Of a stretch of 64,000 bases of DNA, positions 27,701-34,109 are shown piece after piece (position 1 is the first letter of the stretch; every line of letters begins with the position of its first letter). Source of the stretch: Brevibacillus ruminantium (lineage in GTDB: Bacteria > Bacillota > Bacilli > Brevibacillales > Brevibacillaceae); the NCBI RefSeq assembly GCF_023746555.1, contig NZ_CP098755.1, positions 772,001 to 836,000 of the forward strand. Reading direction: 5' to 3'. The notes under the pieces are model-generated. The model made no database searches. It saw only the letters and a program-made list of their open reading frames with translations, and had not been told where the DNA came from. The translations under genes were made by a program, and so were the position numbers.

Positions 27701-29010
27701 AAGGCAGTAAAGTGAGCGTTTGTGCGGACAATGTGTTTCGGCTATGGAAGGAACACGAGGAAAAGCGGCTAGCCCAACTGGTGTTTTGCGATCTATCCAT
27801 CCCAAAGCAAGACGGAACGTTCAATGTGTATGACGAACTGCGACGCAAGCTGACAGAGAAAGGGGTGCCTACCGAGGAGATTGCGTACATTCACGATGCC
27901 AACACCGAGGTGAAGAAAAAGGAACTGTTCGCCAAGGTGCGGACTGGCCAGATTCGTATACTGCTTGGATCGACATTTAAAATGGGAGCGGGCACCAATG
28001 TGCAAACGAAGCTGATTGCCCTTCACGACCTCGACTGCCCTTGGCGTCCGCGCGACCTGGAGCAGCGAAGCGGGCGCATTATCCGGCAAGGCAATCAGAA
28101 CAGCGAGGTGCATATTTTTCGCTATGTGACGGAGAACACGTTCGACGCGTATTTGTACCAGACACTCGAAAACAAGCAGCGCTTCATTTCGCAGATCATG
28201 ACCAGTAAATCGCCGGTACGTTCTGCTGAGGATATCGATGAAGCAGCCCTTTCTTATGCCGAAGTCAAGGCGCTGGCAACCGGTAATCCGTATATCAAAG
28301 AGAAGATGGACCTGGATATCCAGGTTTCCAAGCTTAAGCTGCTCAAGGCTAATCACTTGAGCCAACGCTACGCATTGGAGGATCGGTTGCTGAAAGTATT
28401 GCCGCAACAAGTCAAATCTACAGAAGATCGAATTGCCGGGTATGAACAGGATGTCGCTCTATATCTGCGTTCCAAATCGGCTATGCCGGAGGGAACGGAT
28501 GAATCCAAGTTCCCAGGTATGGTCATTAAGGATTTTACCTACACGGAGAGAGCGGCAGCAGGCGCGGCCTTGCTGGAGGCGTGCAAGGGAATGACTTCAT
28601 CCGAGCCGCAGGAGGCGGGCAGTTATCTCGGTTTTTCCCTATGGTTATCCTTTGACAGCTTCCATAAAGAATACAAGGCGACCCTGCGCGGCGCATTGGG
28701 CCATACCGTCTCGCTAGGGATGGATGCAGGCGGCAACATCACCCGGTTGAACAATATGTTGGCGGATTTGCCAGCCAAACTGGAACATAGCCGCCAGCAA
28801 CTCTCCACGCTGCTCCAGCAGATGGAAACAGCGAAGGAACAAGTCGAAGCTCCTTTCGAGAAAGAACAGGAGCTGCAAACAAAATCGGCGCGGCTCGCCG
28901 AACTGAATGCGCTGCTCAACATGGACAAACGGGAAAACGAAGCCGTGGACAGCGTGCCTGACGATGAACCGGAAGCGCCGGAACGGCGGGTGGTGGGCCG
29001 TGAGCGATAA
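21727..29010 (+). CDS. Giant ArdC-like / N6-adenine methylase / SNF2-type helicase protein
   Basis: 2427 residues. In order: an ArdC-like ssDNA-binding N-terminal region (about 1-110); a low-complexity linker (about 280-400) that also encodes tnpV in another frame; middle domains; an N6-methylase with motif I ILEPSCGIGN (about 943) and motif IV as NVPF rather than NPPF (about 1008); then a superfamily 2 helicase with P-loop HCVGAGKT (about 1625), VDEAD box (about 1784) and motif VI QRSGRIIRQG (about 2113); and a C-terminal coiled region. Such proteins are hallmarks of large Firmicute conjugative elements and are thought to protect or process transferred DNA. Start ATG follows AAGGGAGG. After TAA 29008-29010 the frame stays open for 37 more codons. 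Confidence 0.9.
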   Translation: MTAKLQRIVELAASTAHTVTNQPERWADFLRTAAWNYKYPFQDQLLIYAQRPDATACAPIDVWNKRLDRWVKRGAKGIALIEDRGNHLGLRHVFDVSDTQSRRQPQVSLWRLQDSDTAHVIETLENAFGAPDEIEPRADLPAALLAAARNAVDDNSADYVAELMKEREHSLLEDLDIPHVELLFKQMAETAVAYMAMTRCGLDPAHYISIEDLSGIGYFNTLPVLSHLGAAISDVSEMVLREIESTVRALRRDAQRANEGQSFHTLARPDSLPHNEATLQERKDEHGTDVHAARGLSAAQPDAERSGDDHREVRDDAQDVSENRAEGHVRPSDVVGAVEPASGGHRPDSAGADRPDDTGDARVSPGAGQGERSAGLDGTHEQPEAAGGGTDSRGTDLSLKWYDRETEDRSLPFFHDHAIINDMLRAAPLRENKSDIAAFFHTHEDERERVLYVRGLFPAGITELTLDEGVRAGFEPYRNVLHLWAGTAEERTAQSFYDWGVIVGHIASMILLNEFDLSKRTEPSIRQQTLWMEQAEDAKASAFFMPQAVIDAILQNGSGFENGKYRIALHFQQSLSAQENAEFLKREYGTGGRLPALIGTDIHMNYDSKGITLTRGSIMNPDTQVMLPWMKVQKRIGELLAAGRYLNRQEAERLPAFAEEQEEKLRLQAAELARPDAPQPDASSGLSRPDAQAESEHTPVNRERARYGYDAGSTVWIGADEYEVVQLEQRTVTLQDRQFPLFIKEVNRRDFERMLRENPLNDHLITGEQEPEWTDETAWETAEDAVLPEEPVTEGPETVSQPDTSLSSDGAAGRAAPARPSIPAVNYRITDDELGHGGAKTKFKWNMEAIWLLNKLEQEQRQATADEQAVLARYVGWGGIPQAFDEANTQWAAEYAELKNVLEPDEYASARASTLNAHYTSVTVIKAMYDCLESMGFRSGNILEPSCGIGNFFGLVPESFQGSRLFGVELDSITGRIARQLYPQALIAVSGYEQTNLPDSFFDLAIGNVPFGGYGVADKRYDKHKFLIHDYFFAKTLDKVRPGGIIAFITSKGTMDKQNPAVRKYIAERAELLGAVRLPSNAFLANAGTEVTADIIFLQKRDRMVAVSEQTEAWLSLSETADGVPVNRYFAEHPDMVLGTMVFDDRMYGNRQETSCKPFPDANLDELLHEALSNIHAEWAELEREDQSEEEEPSLPADPTVRNFSFALVDGQIYYRENSRMRRVDTSATAAGRIKGMIQLRDTVRELIEYQTEDYSDEMIQQQQRKLNAQYDRFTAQYGLINSRANSLAFSDDSSYFLLCSLEIIDEEGRLLRKADMFTKRTIRQRIRVEQVDTASEALAVSIGAKARVDLPYMAQLTGWTEEQLIKELRGVIFPNPENLDEEGKPIYETADAYLSGNVREKLRVARQFAAYDAERYGENVQALEAVQPKDLDASEIDVRLGATWLPPEDIRQFLFELVDTPPMYQTYINVMYSEYTAAWNVKGKSDDRSNNIKANVTYGTNRVNAYKILEDTLNLRDVRVFDTVYEDGVEKRVLNKQETAIAQQKQEMMKEAFRDWIWRDPQRRERLTRLYNDRFNAIRPREYDGSHIRFTGMNPEIRLRQHQVNAVARSLYGGNSLFAHCVGAGKTFAMTAAAMESKHLGLCNKSMLVVPNHLTEQWAAEFLQLYPSANILVATKKDFETKNRKKFCARIATGDYDAIIIGHSQFEKIPISMERQRQQLEEQIYEITSGIRELKEAKGERYAIKQLEKTRKTLQTKLAKLNDTSRKDDVVTFEELGVDRLFVDEADSYKNLFLYTKMRNVAGLSQTEAQKSSDMFAKCRYLDELTGGRGIIFATGTPISNSITEMYTMQRYLQYERLRKQGLQHFDSWASTFGETVTAIELAPEGTGYRAKTRFARFYNLPELMNMFKEVADIQTADMLQLPVPKAHFHNVAVPPSDFQREMVADLAHRAERVRAKEVEPHEDNMLKITNDGRKLALDQRLANPMLPDDEGSKVSVCADNVFRLWKEHEEKRLAQLVFCDLSIPKQDGTFNVYDELRRKLTEKGVPTEEIAYIHDANTEVKKKELFAKVRTGQIRILLGSTFKMGAGTNVQTKLIALHDLDCPWRPRDLEQRSGRIIRQGNQNSEVHIFRYVTENTFDAYLYQTLENKQRFISQIMTSKSPVRSAEDIDEAALSYAEVKALATGNPYIKEKMDLDIQVSKLKLLKANHLSQRYALEDRLLKVLPQQVKSTEDRIAGYEQDVALYLRSKSAMPEGTDESKFPGMVIKDFTYTERAAAGAALLEACKGMTSSEPQEAGSYLGFSLWLSFDSFHKEYKATLRGALGHTVSLGMDAGGNITRLNNMLADLPAKLEHSRQQLSTLLQQMETAKEQVEAPFEKEQELQTKSARLAELNALLNMDKRENEAVDSVPDDEPEAPERRVVGRER
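22583..22924 (+). CDS. tnpV: TnpV-family transposon protein nested inside the giant gene
   Basis: 113 residues in the frame offset from the giant gene: MELTYTPQGDYLLPNLTL, then GKYGMMRKTFLK and a helical C-terminus (LNRHLADIDRTAREQIDR). This matches the TnpV family of small proteins known from Tn4451-like clostridial transposons. AAGAAAGGAAGG at 22565-22576 serves ATG 22583; ATG 22577 is an alternative. Its codons look natural, while the giant gene's frame over the same bases gives only G/D/R/A/P-rich sequence with little structure. TnpV's biochemical role is unknown. Confidence 0.75.
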   Translation: MELTYTPQGDYLLPNLTLSEAETTIGKYGMMRKTFLKTERKGMYAHLMLSEQLNRHLADIDRTAREQIDRTIQEMLASHPAPDKASDPLGWTGHMNNLKQQAEELILAELIYH

Positions 29011-29146
29011 CGGCCTGACACCGTCGTTCCTACCCCTGAAAGGGAACTTCTTGCTGACCATTACGGAAAAGAACATGGTATCGGTGCGAGCATTTCACAG
29101 ATCGAAGATATGCCCGTCCGTTAAAGGTAAAATCACATGATGAATT
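29011..29146 (+). other. Gap after the giant gene with in-frame read-through tail
   Basis: In the giant gene's own frame 29011-29124 is open (37 codons) and reads like protein, containing ADHYGKEHGIGASISQIED, before a second TAA at 29122-29124. A GTG-initiated 46-codon frame (28999-29139, beginning SDNGLTPSFLPLKG) overlaps it. I cannot decide between read-through remnant, small gene and chance. Confidence 0.35.
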
Positions 29147-29170
29147 GGACTCCAGCTTCGGGGTCCTTTT
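29147..29170 (+). terminator. Terminator after the giant gene
   Basis: GGACTCC (29147-29153) pairs with GGGGTCC (29160-29166), 7 bp with one G-T pair, followed by TTTT. It ends or attenuates the transcript before the small gene at 29192. Confidence 0.7.
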
Positions 29171-29191
29171 CTTATTTCCGGAGGAATGAAC

Positions 29192-29476
29192 ATGTTGTAT
29201 GCCGTCCCAAGCGGCGGATGCTTTTGTCCGATTTTGCCGCCTTTTGGTTACGGAACCGGCTTGATCGAGGAGGGAGAAACCGTGCCATCGTTGGAGTTGA
29301 TATCCAAAGAGAAAAACGGATTTGGCGACACGTATTATTACATCCGCGACTCAAACGGGGTGACCAGTCAAGTTCATGAAGGCGATTTAGACGCATTCAT
29401 GAACAAGAAAGGCGTTACGAAGTTGAAGGAAGGCAGAGCTTATACGTACCCCAAAAAGAGGGGTAAGGCACGATGA
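29192..29476 (+). CDS. Small element protein, unknown function
   Basis: 94 residues, starting MLYAVPSGGCFCPILPPFGYG, with a compact beta-looking C-terminal half (DTYYYIRDSNGVTSQVHEGDLDAF) and a basic tail. ATG 29192 lies 7 bases from GGAGG (29180-29184); ATG 29186 is only one base away and is rejected. A further 18-codon frame (29473-29529, MNNIPIGRCLDFQMELRQ) bridges to the next gene and overlaps its ATG, which could couple translation. Confidence 0.6.
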   Translation: MLYAVPSGGCFCPILPPFGYGTGLIEEGETVPSLELISKEKNGFGDTYYYIRDSNGVTSQVHEGDLDAFMNKKGVTKLKEGRAYTYPKKRGKAR

Positions 29477-29525
29477 ACAATATACCCATCGGACGCTGTC
29501 TGGATTTCCAAATGGAGCTGCGGCA

Positions 29526-30476
29526 ATGAGCTACGTAAACAAGGAACAGATCGAACGCGCCAAAAGACTGGATTTGCTCACGTATTTGCAAATGTACGAG
29601 CCTGCGGAACTGGTACGCTGCTCCCGCAATGTCTACACCACCCGAACACATGACAGCTTGAAAATTTCCAACGGCAAATGGTACTGGTGGTCAAGGGGGA
29701 TTGGCGGGCGCTCGGCGCTGGATTACCTGATCAAAGTGCGCGGCATGCCTTTTCTCGATGCGGTGCTGCAAATGGAAGGCGTTCATCCCGGCAACATGCT
29801 TACGGTTTCGCAATCGTGCCAACAACGCACATCTACGGCGCGGTTGGAGCTTCCAGAACCGTATGAAAACTCTCATCGCGTCATGGCTTATTTGAGCAAA
29901 CGGGGCATCCACCGCTCGGTGATCGACTACTGTCTGGAAACGGGAAGGTTGTATGAAAGCCGCCGCTACCACAACGCGGTATTCGTCGGTTTTGACCAAG
30001 ATGGGACGCCGCGCTATGCGGCGATACGCGGTACGACAAGCACCCGTTATATGGGAGAAGTTGCCGGCAGCGACAAGCGGTATTCATTTTCCATTCCGGC
30101 CTCGGAAAACAGTACGGAACTGCATCTGTTTGAGAGCGCCATTGATCTCTTATCCTACTGTACGCTGAAACATCTCGCCGGCCGGGATTGGCGGCAGGCG
30201 CATAAGCTGTCGCTGGCCGGAATATACAGGCCCAGGACAAATGGGGAGGACTCTACTCCCCCGTCTGCCCTAACGCATTACTTGCAGTGCTTTCCCCAAG
30301 TAAATCGACTTGTTCTGCACCTGGATAATGATGAGCCGGGGCGATTGGCGGCAGCCACGATACAGAGGCTCCTCTCCCCCGCCCTTCTCATATCCGATGA
30401 GCCGCCTAAGTTCGGAAAGGATGTAAACAACGAATTGATGGAATTCCGAAGAAGACGCGGTGAACCATCCCGATAG
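29526..30476 (+). CDS. DUF3991/TOPRIM-domain protein (primase-like)
   Basis: 316 residues. The N-terminal region (ERAKRLDLLTYLQMYEP...WYWWSRGIGGRSALDYL) matches the DUF3991/CHC2-like fold seen in mobile-element primases without its zinc cysteines. The middle holds HLFESAIDLLSYCTL, the conserved E of TOPRIM, and the C-terminal part LVLHLDNDEPGRLAA supplies its DxD. TOPRIM plus this N-domain suggests primer synthesis or nicking chemistry on transferred DNA. Located between the giant methylase and the relaxase region, as in related elements. Confidence 0.85.
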   Translation: MSYVNKEQIERAKRLDLLTYLQMYEPAELVRCSRNVYTTRTHDSLKISNGKWYWWSRGIGGRSALDYLIKVRGMPFLDAVLQMEGVHPGNMLTVSQSCQQRTSTARLELPEPYENSHRVMAYLSKRGIHRSVIDYCLETGRLYESRRYHNAVFVGFDQDGTPRYAAIRGTTSTRYMGEVAGSDKRYSFSIPASENSTELHLFESAIDLLSYCTLKHLAGRDWRQAHKLSLAGIYRPRTNGEDSTPPSALTHYLQCFPQVNRLVLHLDNDEPGRLAAATIQRLLSPALLISDEPPKFGKDVNNELMEFRRRRGEPSR

Positions 30477-30480
30477 CGGT

Positions 30481-30508
30481 AGACGCTGAACGGTTGGTGT
30501 CTTTTTTT
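30481..30508 (+). terminator. Terminator after the TOPRIM gene
   Basis: AGACGC (30481-30486) pairs with GTGTCT (30497-30502) and is followed by a seven-T run. It separates the TOPRIM gene from the toxin-antitoxin operon. Confidence 0.75.
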
Positions 30509-30576
30509 ATGGGTTACGGAAAATTTTCGCAGCATGTGGATAAGATGTGAATAGATTGAGGATAAGCGCAACTGCA

Positions 30577-30605
30577 TTGATTGTATAGCATGTAATAGGT
30601 ATAAT
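30577..30605 (+). promoter_or_regulatory. Sigma-A-type promoter of the toxin-antitoxin operon
   Basis: TTGATT (30577-30582), a 17-base spacer and a perfect TATAAT (30600-30605), 35 bases upstream of the antitoxin start. Antitoxins of this family usually repress their own promoter, so the surrounding AT-rich bases probably include the operator. Confidence 0.8.
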
Positions 30606-30639
30606 AAAATCAATATACAGCTATCAAGGAGTGACCAAG

Positions 30640-30930
30640 ATGATTATCAAGCCTTCCGCCAGTATCCGGCAAAACTATAATGAAATCGCCGATCTATGCA
30701 AATCGTCGGGGGAACCGGTGTATCTGACCAAGAACGGTGAAGGCGATCTCGTCGTGATGGACATTGAGACGTTTTCCCGTCGCGAGAAGATGTTAAAGCT
30801 GCGCGAAGAACTGCTCGCTGTGCAAGAGGATCGTTTGGCGGGCCGTGTTGGTGTGACGCCGGATGAACTGGACGCTTACCTGGAGGGCATTATAGACGAG
30901 GTTCAGCATGGAAAAGATGCCCCGTTATAA
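30640..30930 (+). CDS. Phd/YefM-family antitoxin
   Basis: 96 residues. The N-terminal Phd/YefM fold (MIIKPSASIRQNYNEIADLC...EPVYLTKNGEGDLVVMDIETF) binds DNA; the C-terminal helix (ELLAVQEDRLAG...DELDAYLEGIIDEV) wraps the toxin. ATG 30640 lies 9 bases after AAGGAG; the GTG at 30631 directly abuts it and is rejected. The end overlaps the toxin gene by 23 bases, typical of such operons. The pair should stabilise the element by post-segregational killing. Confidence 0.88.
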   Translation: MIIKPSASIRQNYNEIADLCKSSGEPVYLTKNGEGDLVVMDIETFSRREKMLKLREELLAVQEDRLAGRVGVTPDELDAYLEGIIDEVQHGKDAPL

Positions 30931-31225
30931 GATCATCGTTTCCGATCGCGCCCGCCAAATGCTGGCGGTTCATGTGCGATTCCTTGCGGAAAAAAATCCG
31001 GATGCGGCGCGAAAAACGAAAAACGAATTGCTGCAAGCGATACGTTCCTTGGCGAAAATGCCGGAACGCTATCCTTTTCTGGAAGCGGAATTTATCCCGT
31101 CAAACAAGTATCACAAAATGTTCGTAGATAAATGGTATCTGGTGTTGTATCAGATTCAGGATGAAATCGTGTATGTCGATTTCATTGTAGACTGCCGCCA
31201 GGATTACCGCTGGTTGGTGCGATAA
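30908..31225 (+). CDS. RelE/ParE-family toxin
   Basis: 105 residues of the RelE/ParE fold: a basic N-terminus, helices with FLAEKNPDAARKTKNELLQAIRSL, and a beta-sheet C-terminus ending FIVDCRQDYRWLVR. Whether it is a ribosome-dependent RNase (RelE) or a gyrase poison (ParE) cannot be told by eye; the RQDY-RW ending is common among the YoeB/RelE-like set. Possible second start ATG 30917. Confidence 0.85.
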   Translation: MEKMPRYKIIVSDRARQMLAVHVRFLAEKNPDAARKTKNELLQAIRSLAKMPERYPFLEAEFIPSNKYHKMFVDKWYLVLYQIQDEIVYVDFIVDCRQDYRWLVR

Positions 31226-31242
31226 CAAAAAAGTTCTGAGGG

Positions 31243-31270
31243 AGACGTCGAGCGGATCGGCGTCTTTTTT
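31243..31270 (+). terminator. Terminator of the toxin-antitoxin operon
   Basis: AGACGTCG (31243-31250) pairs with CGGCGTCT (31258-31265), 8 bp with one T-G pair, followed by six T. It insulates the toxin-antitoxin unit from the candidate oriT. Confidence 0.82.
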
Positions 31271-31318
31271 GTGTTTTTGGGGTTCTCTCTTGTTCCCGGC
31301 AGGTGCTTTGAAGGCGAC

Positions 31319-31400
31319 GCGAGACGAATGTCTCGTGTTGCAGCAAGCACTGAATTTGGCTAGCCAAATTCGCTTGTTAGGGGCAGCGCCCCTAAGACCC
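31319..31400. other. oriT: Candidate origin of transfer (oriT)
   Basis: Three secondary-structure elements lie side by side in 80 bases just upstream of the relaxase genes. They are a CGAGAC/GTCTCG hairpin (31320-31335); the perfect palindrome GAATTTGGCTAGCCAAATTC (31352-31371); and an 8-bp stem TTAGGGGC/GCCCCTAA with a 3-base loop (31377-31395), followed by GACCCC. Clustered inverted repeats immediately before mobC/mobA are the usual form of MOBP-type oriT sites. The nick base is not predicted. The remaining bases to 31505 carry no gene. Confidence 0.6.
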
Positions 31401-31505
31401 CTCCGTTTGGACGCAAAAGTTTCATGACGAGATGGTAGGCAAGACGTATTGTTTATTACGAACAGGATCGCTTTACGAAGCCGGTTTCCGGATGGAGGTC
31501 ATGCG

Positions 31506-31865
31506 ATGAGGAAACGCAACATTCCTGTTTTGGTTCGTCTTAATGAAAAGGAGCAGCAGCATCTCGCGAGCCAGGTGAAAAAGTCGGGGCTTTCTCAGGA
31601 AGCCTTTATTCGTTTCTTAATCAATGGGTATGTCCCGAAGGCGCTGCCGCCGCTGGATTATTACGCGATGATGCGCGAGCTTCACGCCATTGGCAACAAT
31701 CTCAATCAATTGGCGGCGAGGGCGCACGCGACCGGGCATCTGGATCGGGCTGCTTTTCAACAGGAGGCCGATCAATTGCGCCGCGCTGTTCAGCAGATTC
31801 AACAGGCGGTGACTGAACCGGAGCGAAGAACCGAGCAAGCGACTCCAAATGTACATCCGCCGTAA
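31506..31865 (+). CDS. mobC: MobC-like relaxosome accessory protein
   Basis: 119 residues. A ribbon-helix-helix-like N-terminus (RKRNIPVLVRLNEKEQQHLASQVKKSG) is followed by a helical region with the family block RELHAIGNNLNQLAARAH. It binds oriT and helps the relaxase melt and nick DNA. GGAGG at 31494-31498 precedes ATG 31506. It lies 14 bases upstream of the relaxase gene. Confidence 0.88.
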   Translation: MRKRNIPVLVRLNEKEQQHLASQVKKSGLSQEAFIRFLINGYVPKALPPLDYYAMMRELHAIGNNLNQLAARAHATGHLDRAAFQQEADQLRRAVQQIQQAVTEPERRTEQATPNVHPP

Positions 31866-31879
31866 AGGGGGCGTCACGT

Positions 31880-33295
31880 ATGGCAACGACGGCAATATGG
31901 GATGTCACCGACCGATTGAAGCGCGTGCTTGATTACGCCACCAATCCCGACAAAACAGCGCAAGATCGCGCCGTGAAGAATGAAGGCTTGCGGCAGGTGC
32001 TGGGATATGCAAAAGCGGATGCCAAAACGAAAGAACAGCTTTATGTGAGCGGAATCAATTGCGATCCGCTTACCGCTTACGAGCAAATGCAGCGTACCAA
32101 GCGTCAATTTCAAAAGATGGATGGCATAGTCGCGTTTCACGGCTACCAAGCGTTTGCGCCGGGCGAAGCTACGCCGGAGACCGCGCATGCCATCGGCGTC
32201 AAACTGGCGCAGGAACTGTGGGGAGACCGTTTTGAAGTCATTGTAGCGACCCATCTGGACAAGGAGCATTTGCACAATCACTTTGTGCTGAACTCCGTCT
32301 CCTTTATGGACGGAAAACGGTACTACGACAACAAAGCCTCCTACGCCCTTCTGCGGAGAACATCCGACCGGTTATGCCGGGAACATGCATTGTCAGTAAT
32401 CGAGCAACCCGAGCCGGGCAAGGCCAAACATTACGGAGAATGGAAAGCGGATCGGGAAGGCAAGCCGACTTGGCGAGGATTGATTCGGACCGATATAGAT
32501 CAGGCGATTGCGGCATCGATGACATGGACCCAGTTTATCGCCGCGTTGCAGAAGCAAGGCTATGAAGTGAAAACGACCGTGAAGCATATGGCAGTGCGTC
32601 CACCGGGCAAGGAACGTTTCGTTCGTTTGCGCAGCTTGGGAGACGACTATACGGAAGAGGCCCTGAAACAGCGGATTTTGCGAAACCGTCTCCCCCGGCG
32701 GCAACCGTCTTTACCCATGCCGCGACGCAGGCGCGCCGTTTGCAAAGGAACGCTTCGATCCGGCAGGAAGTTCAGCGGCTTGCAAGCATTGTACCTGCGC
32801 TATTTATATGAGATGGGCATATGGCCTCATTTTCGCGCGTCCGTGAGAAGGACGCCTTTTTTATTACGGGAAGACTTGCGGCATTTGGCGGTTATTACCG
32901 CGCAGACCAGACTGCTTTGCCAGCACCGTATCTCCAGCAAAGAGCAGCTTTTGGACTATGTATCCGTCGCCCGGCAAGAGATGCGCCTAGTCTCCGGCGA
33001 GCGCAGAATGCTATACAACCGCCTCCGCCGCTGCAAGGAGGAAAGCCGGATCGTCGCTTACAAAGAGCAAATAGACGTACTATCCAAGCGGCTTGCCACG
33101 CTCCGAAAGGAGGTGAAGCTGTGTGCGGGCATCCTTGCCCGATCCGGTGAAATGATGACTAAACTACATGGCGACAAGCAAAATCAACCATTACGAAGGG
33201 AGGATTCCATCCATGAGCAGTGGAGCCGAGGCGGCCGATCAGGTCGTCAACATGAGTCTGCGGGGTATCGAGGTAATGGCCAAGATTTCCGGTGA
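31880..33295 (+). CDS. mobA: MOBP-type relaxase (MobA/VirD2-like)
   Basis: Transesterase that nicks oriT and leads the strand into the recipient. A likely catalytic Tyr is Y19 in KRVLDYATNP, and the metal-binding three-His motif THLDKEHLHNHFV is at about 122-134. At 471 residues it ends with a basic, unstructured tail. The last 83 bases overlap the next gene in another frame, so the extreme C-terminus may be functionally neutral. Directly downstream of mobC and the candidate oriT. Confidence 0.92.
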   Translation: MATTAIWDVTDRLKRVLDYATNPDKTAQDRAVKNEGLRQVLGYAKADAKTKEQLYVSGINCDPLTAYEQMQRTKRQFQKMDGIVAFHGYQAFAPGEATPETAHAIGVKLAQELWGDRFEVIVATHLDKEHLHNHFVLNSVSFMDGKRYYDNKASYALLRRTSDRLCREHALSVIEQPEPGKAKHYGEWKADREGKPTWRGLIRTDIDQAIAASMTWTQFIAALQKQGYEVKTTVKHMAVRPPGKERFVRLRSLGDDYTEEALKQRILRNRLPRRQPSLPMPRRRRAVCKGTLRSGRKFSGLQALYLRYLYEMGIWPHFRASVRRTPFLLREDLRHLAVITAQTRLLCQHRISSKEQLLDYVSVARQEMRLVSGERRMLYNRLRRCKEESRIVAYKEQIDVLSKRLATLRKEVKLCAGILARSGEMMTKLHGDKQNQPLRREDSIHEQWSRGGRSGRQHESAGYRGNGQDFR

Positions 33296-34109
33296 AGGCG
33301 CTAAGCATCTGGCCGTCTATTTGTTTGCCGCCCTGCAAGGGCAGAAGCGGACGAAGGGCAGCATCCGTCTGGAAAGCTTGCTTCGCAGCGGCAAGGAATT
33401 GAAAGTGTTTGCCGTCAAAAACGAAGACCTGCCCACGTTCTGCAAGGAGGCCAAACGTTACGGCGTCCTGTACTGTGCCCTGCGGGACAAAAAGAATGTC
33501 GATGGATTATGCGACGTGATGGTACGGGCCGAGGACGCGTCCAAAATCAATCGCATTGTCGAACGCTTCAAACTGGCGACCGTGGATACGGCCAGCATTA
33601 AAAGCGAAATTGAGAAATCCCGCGCCGGGAATCAGCACGACCAATCAACATCCGGGCAACACCGGCAACAAGCACCGGACCAAACCCGTCAGCAGATGGA
33701 GGAACAAAGAGCGGCGGTCAAGGGAACTTCTGCGGAGAAGAGCACCAACGATGTTTTGGACGAACTTATGCAGATGCCCGAATCGGCGCAGCCAACTTCC
33801 CCGGCGAACGGCAACCCAAACCCCGCGATGGCGACGACGGAGCCGCCCCATCCGTCCGAGCCTACCTTAGGGCGCAGCGAAGCATCCGCAAGGGGTATGA
33901 TTGAACCGAAAGCCGAGAAAGTGCAGCAGCGGCCATCGATCCGCGAACTGCTGCGCGAGATCCGGGAAGAAAATCGGAAGGCGGAGAAAGAACGGCGTCA
34001 GATGGTCAAGGAATCGTCTCTGCCCAAGCGAAGCGAGCGAAATAATGGAAAAGTGAAGACGGGCAAAACCAAACCAATCGGAACCCGAAAGCGAGGGAAA
34101 GCGAAATGA
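33213..34109 (+). CDS. PcfB-like (DUF3801) conjugation protein
   Basis: 298 residues. The N-terminal domain (VVNMSLRGIEVMAKISGEGAKHLAVYLFAAL) is typical of PcfB/DUF3801, a cytoplasmic factor that works with the relaxase and coupling protein in pCF10-like systems. The C-terminal 150 residues are Q/P/K-rich and disordered, ending in a highly basic tail suited to DNA binding. AAGGGAGG at 33196-33203 favours ATG 33213 over ATG 33168. It overlaps the next start by 4 bases. Confidence 0.85.
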   Translation: MSSGAEAADQVVNMSLRGIEVMAKISGEGAKHLAVYLFAALQGQKRTKGSIRLESLLRSGKELKVFAVKNEDLPTFCKEAKRYGVLYCALRDKKNVDGLCDVMVRAEDASKINRIVERFKLATVDTASIKSEIEKSRAGNQHDQSTSGQHRQQAPDQTRQQMEEQRAAVKGTSAEKSTNDVLDELMQMPESAQPTSPANGNPNPAMATTEPPHPSEPTLGRSEASARGMIEPKAEKVQQRPSIRELLREIREENRKAEKERRQMVKESSLPKRSERNNGKVKTGKTKPIGTRKRGKAK

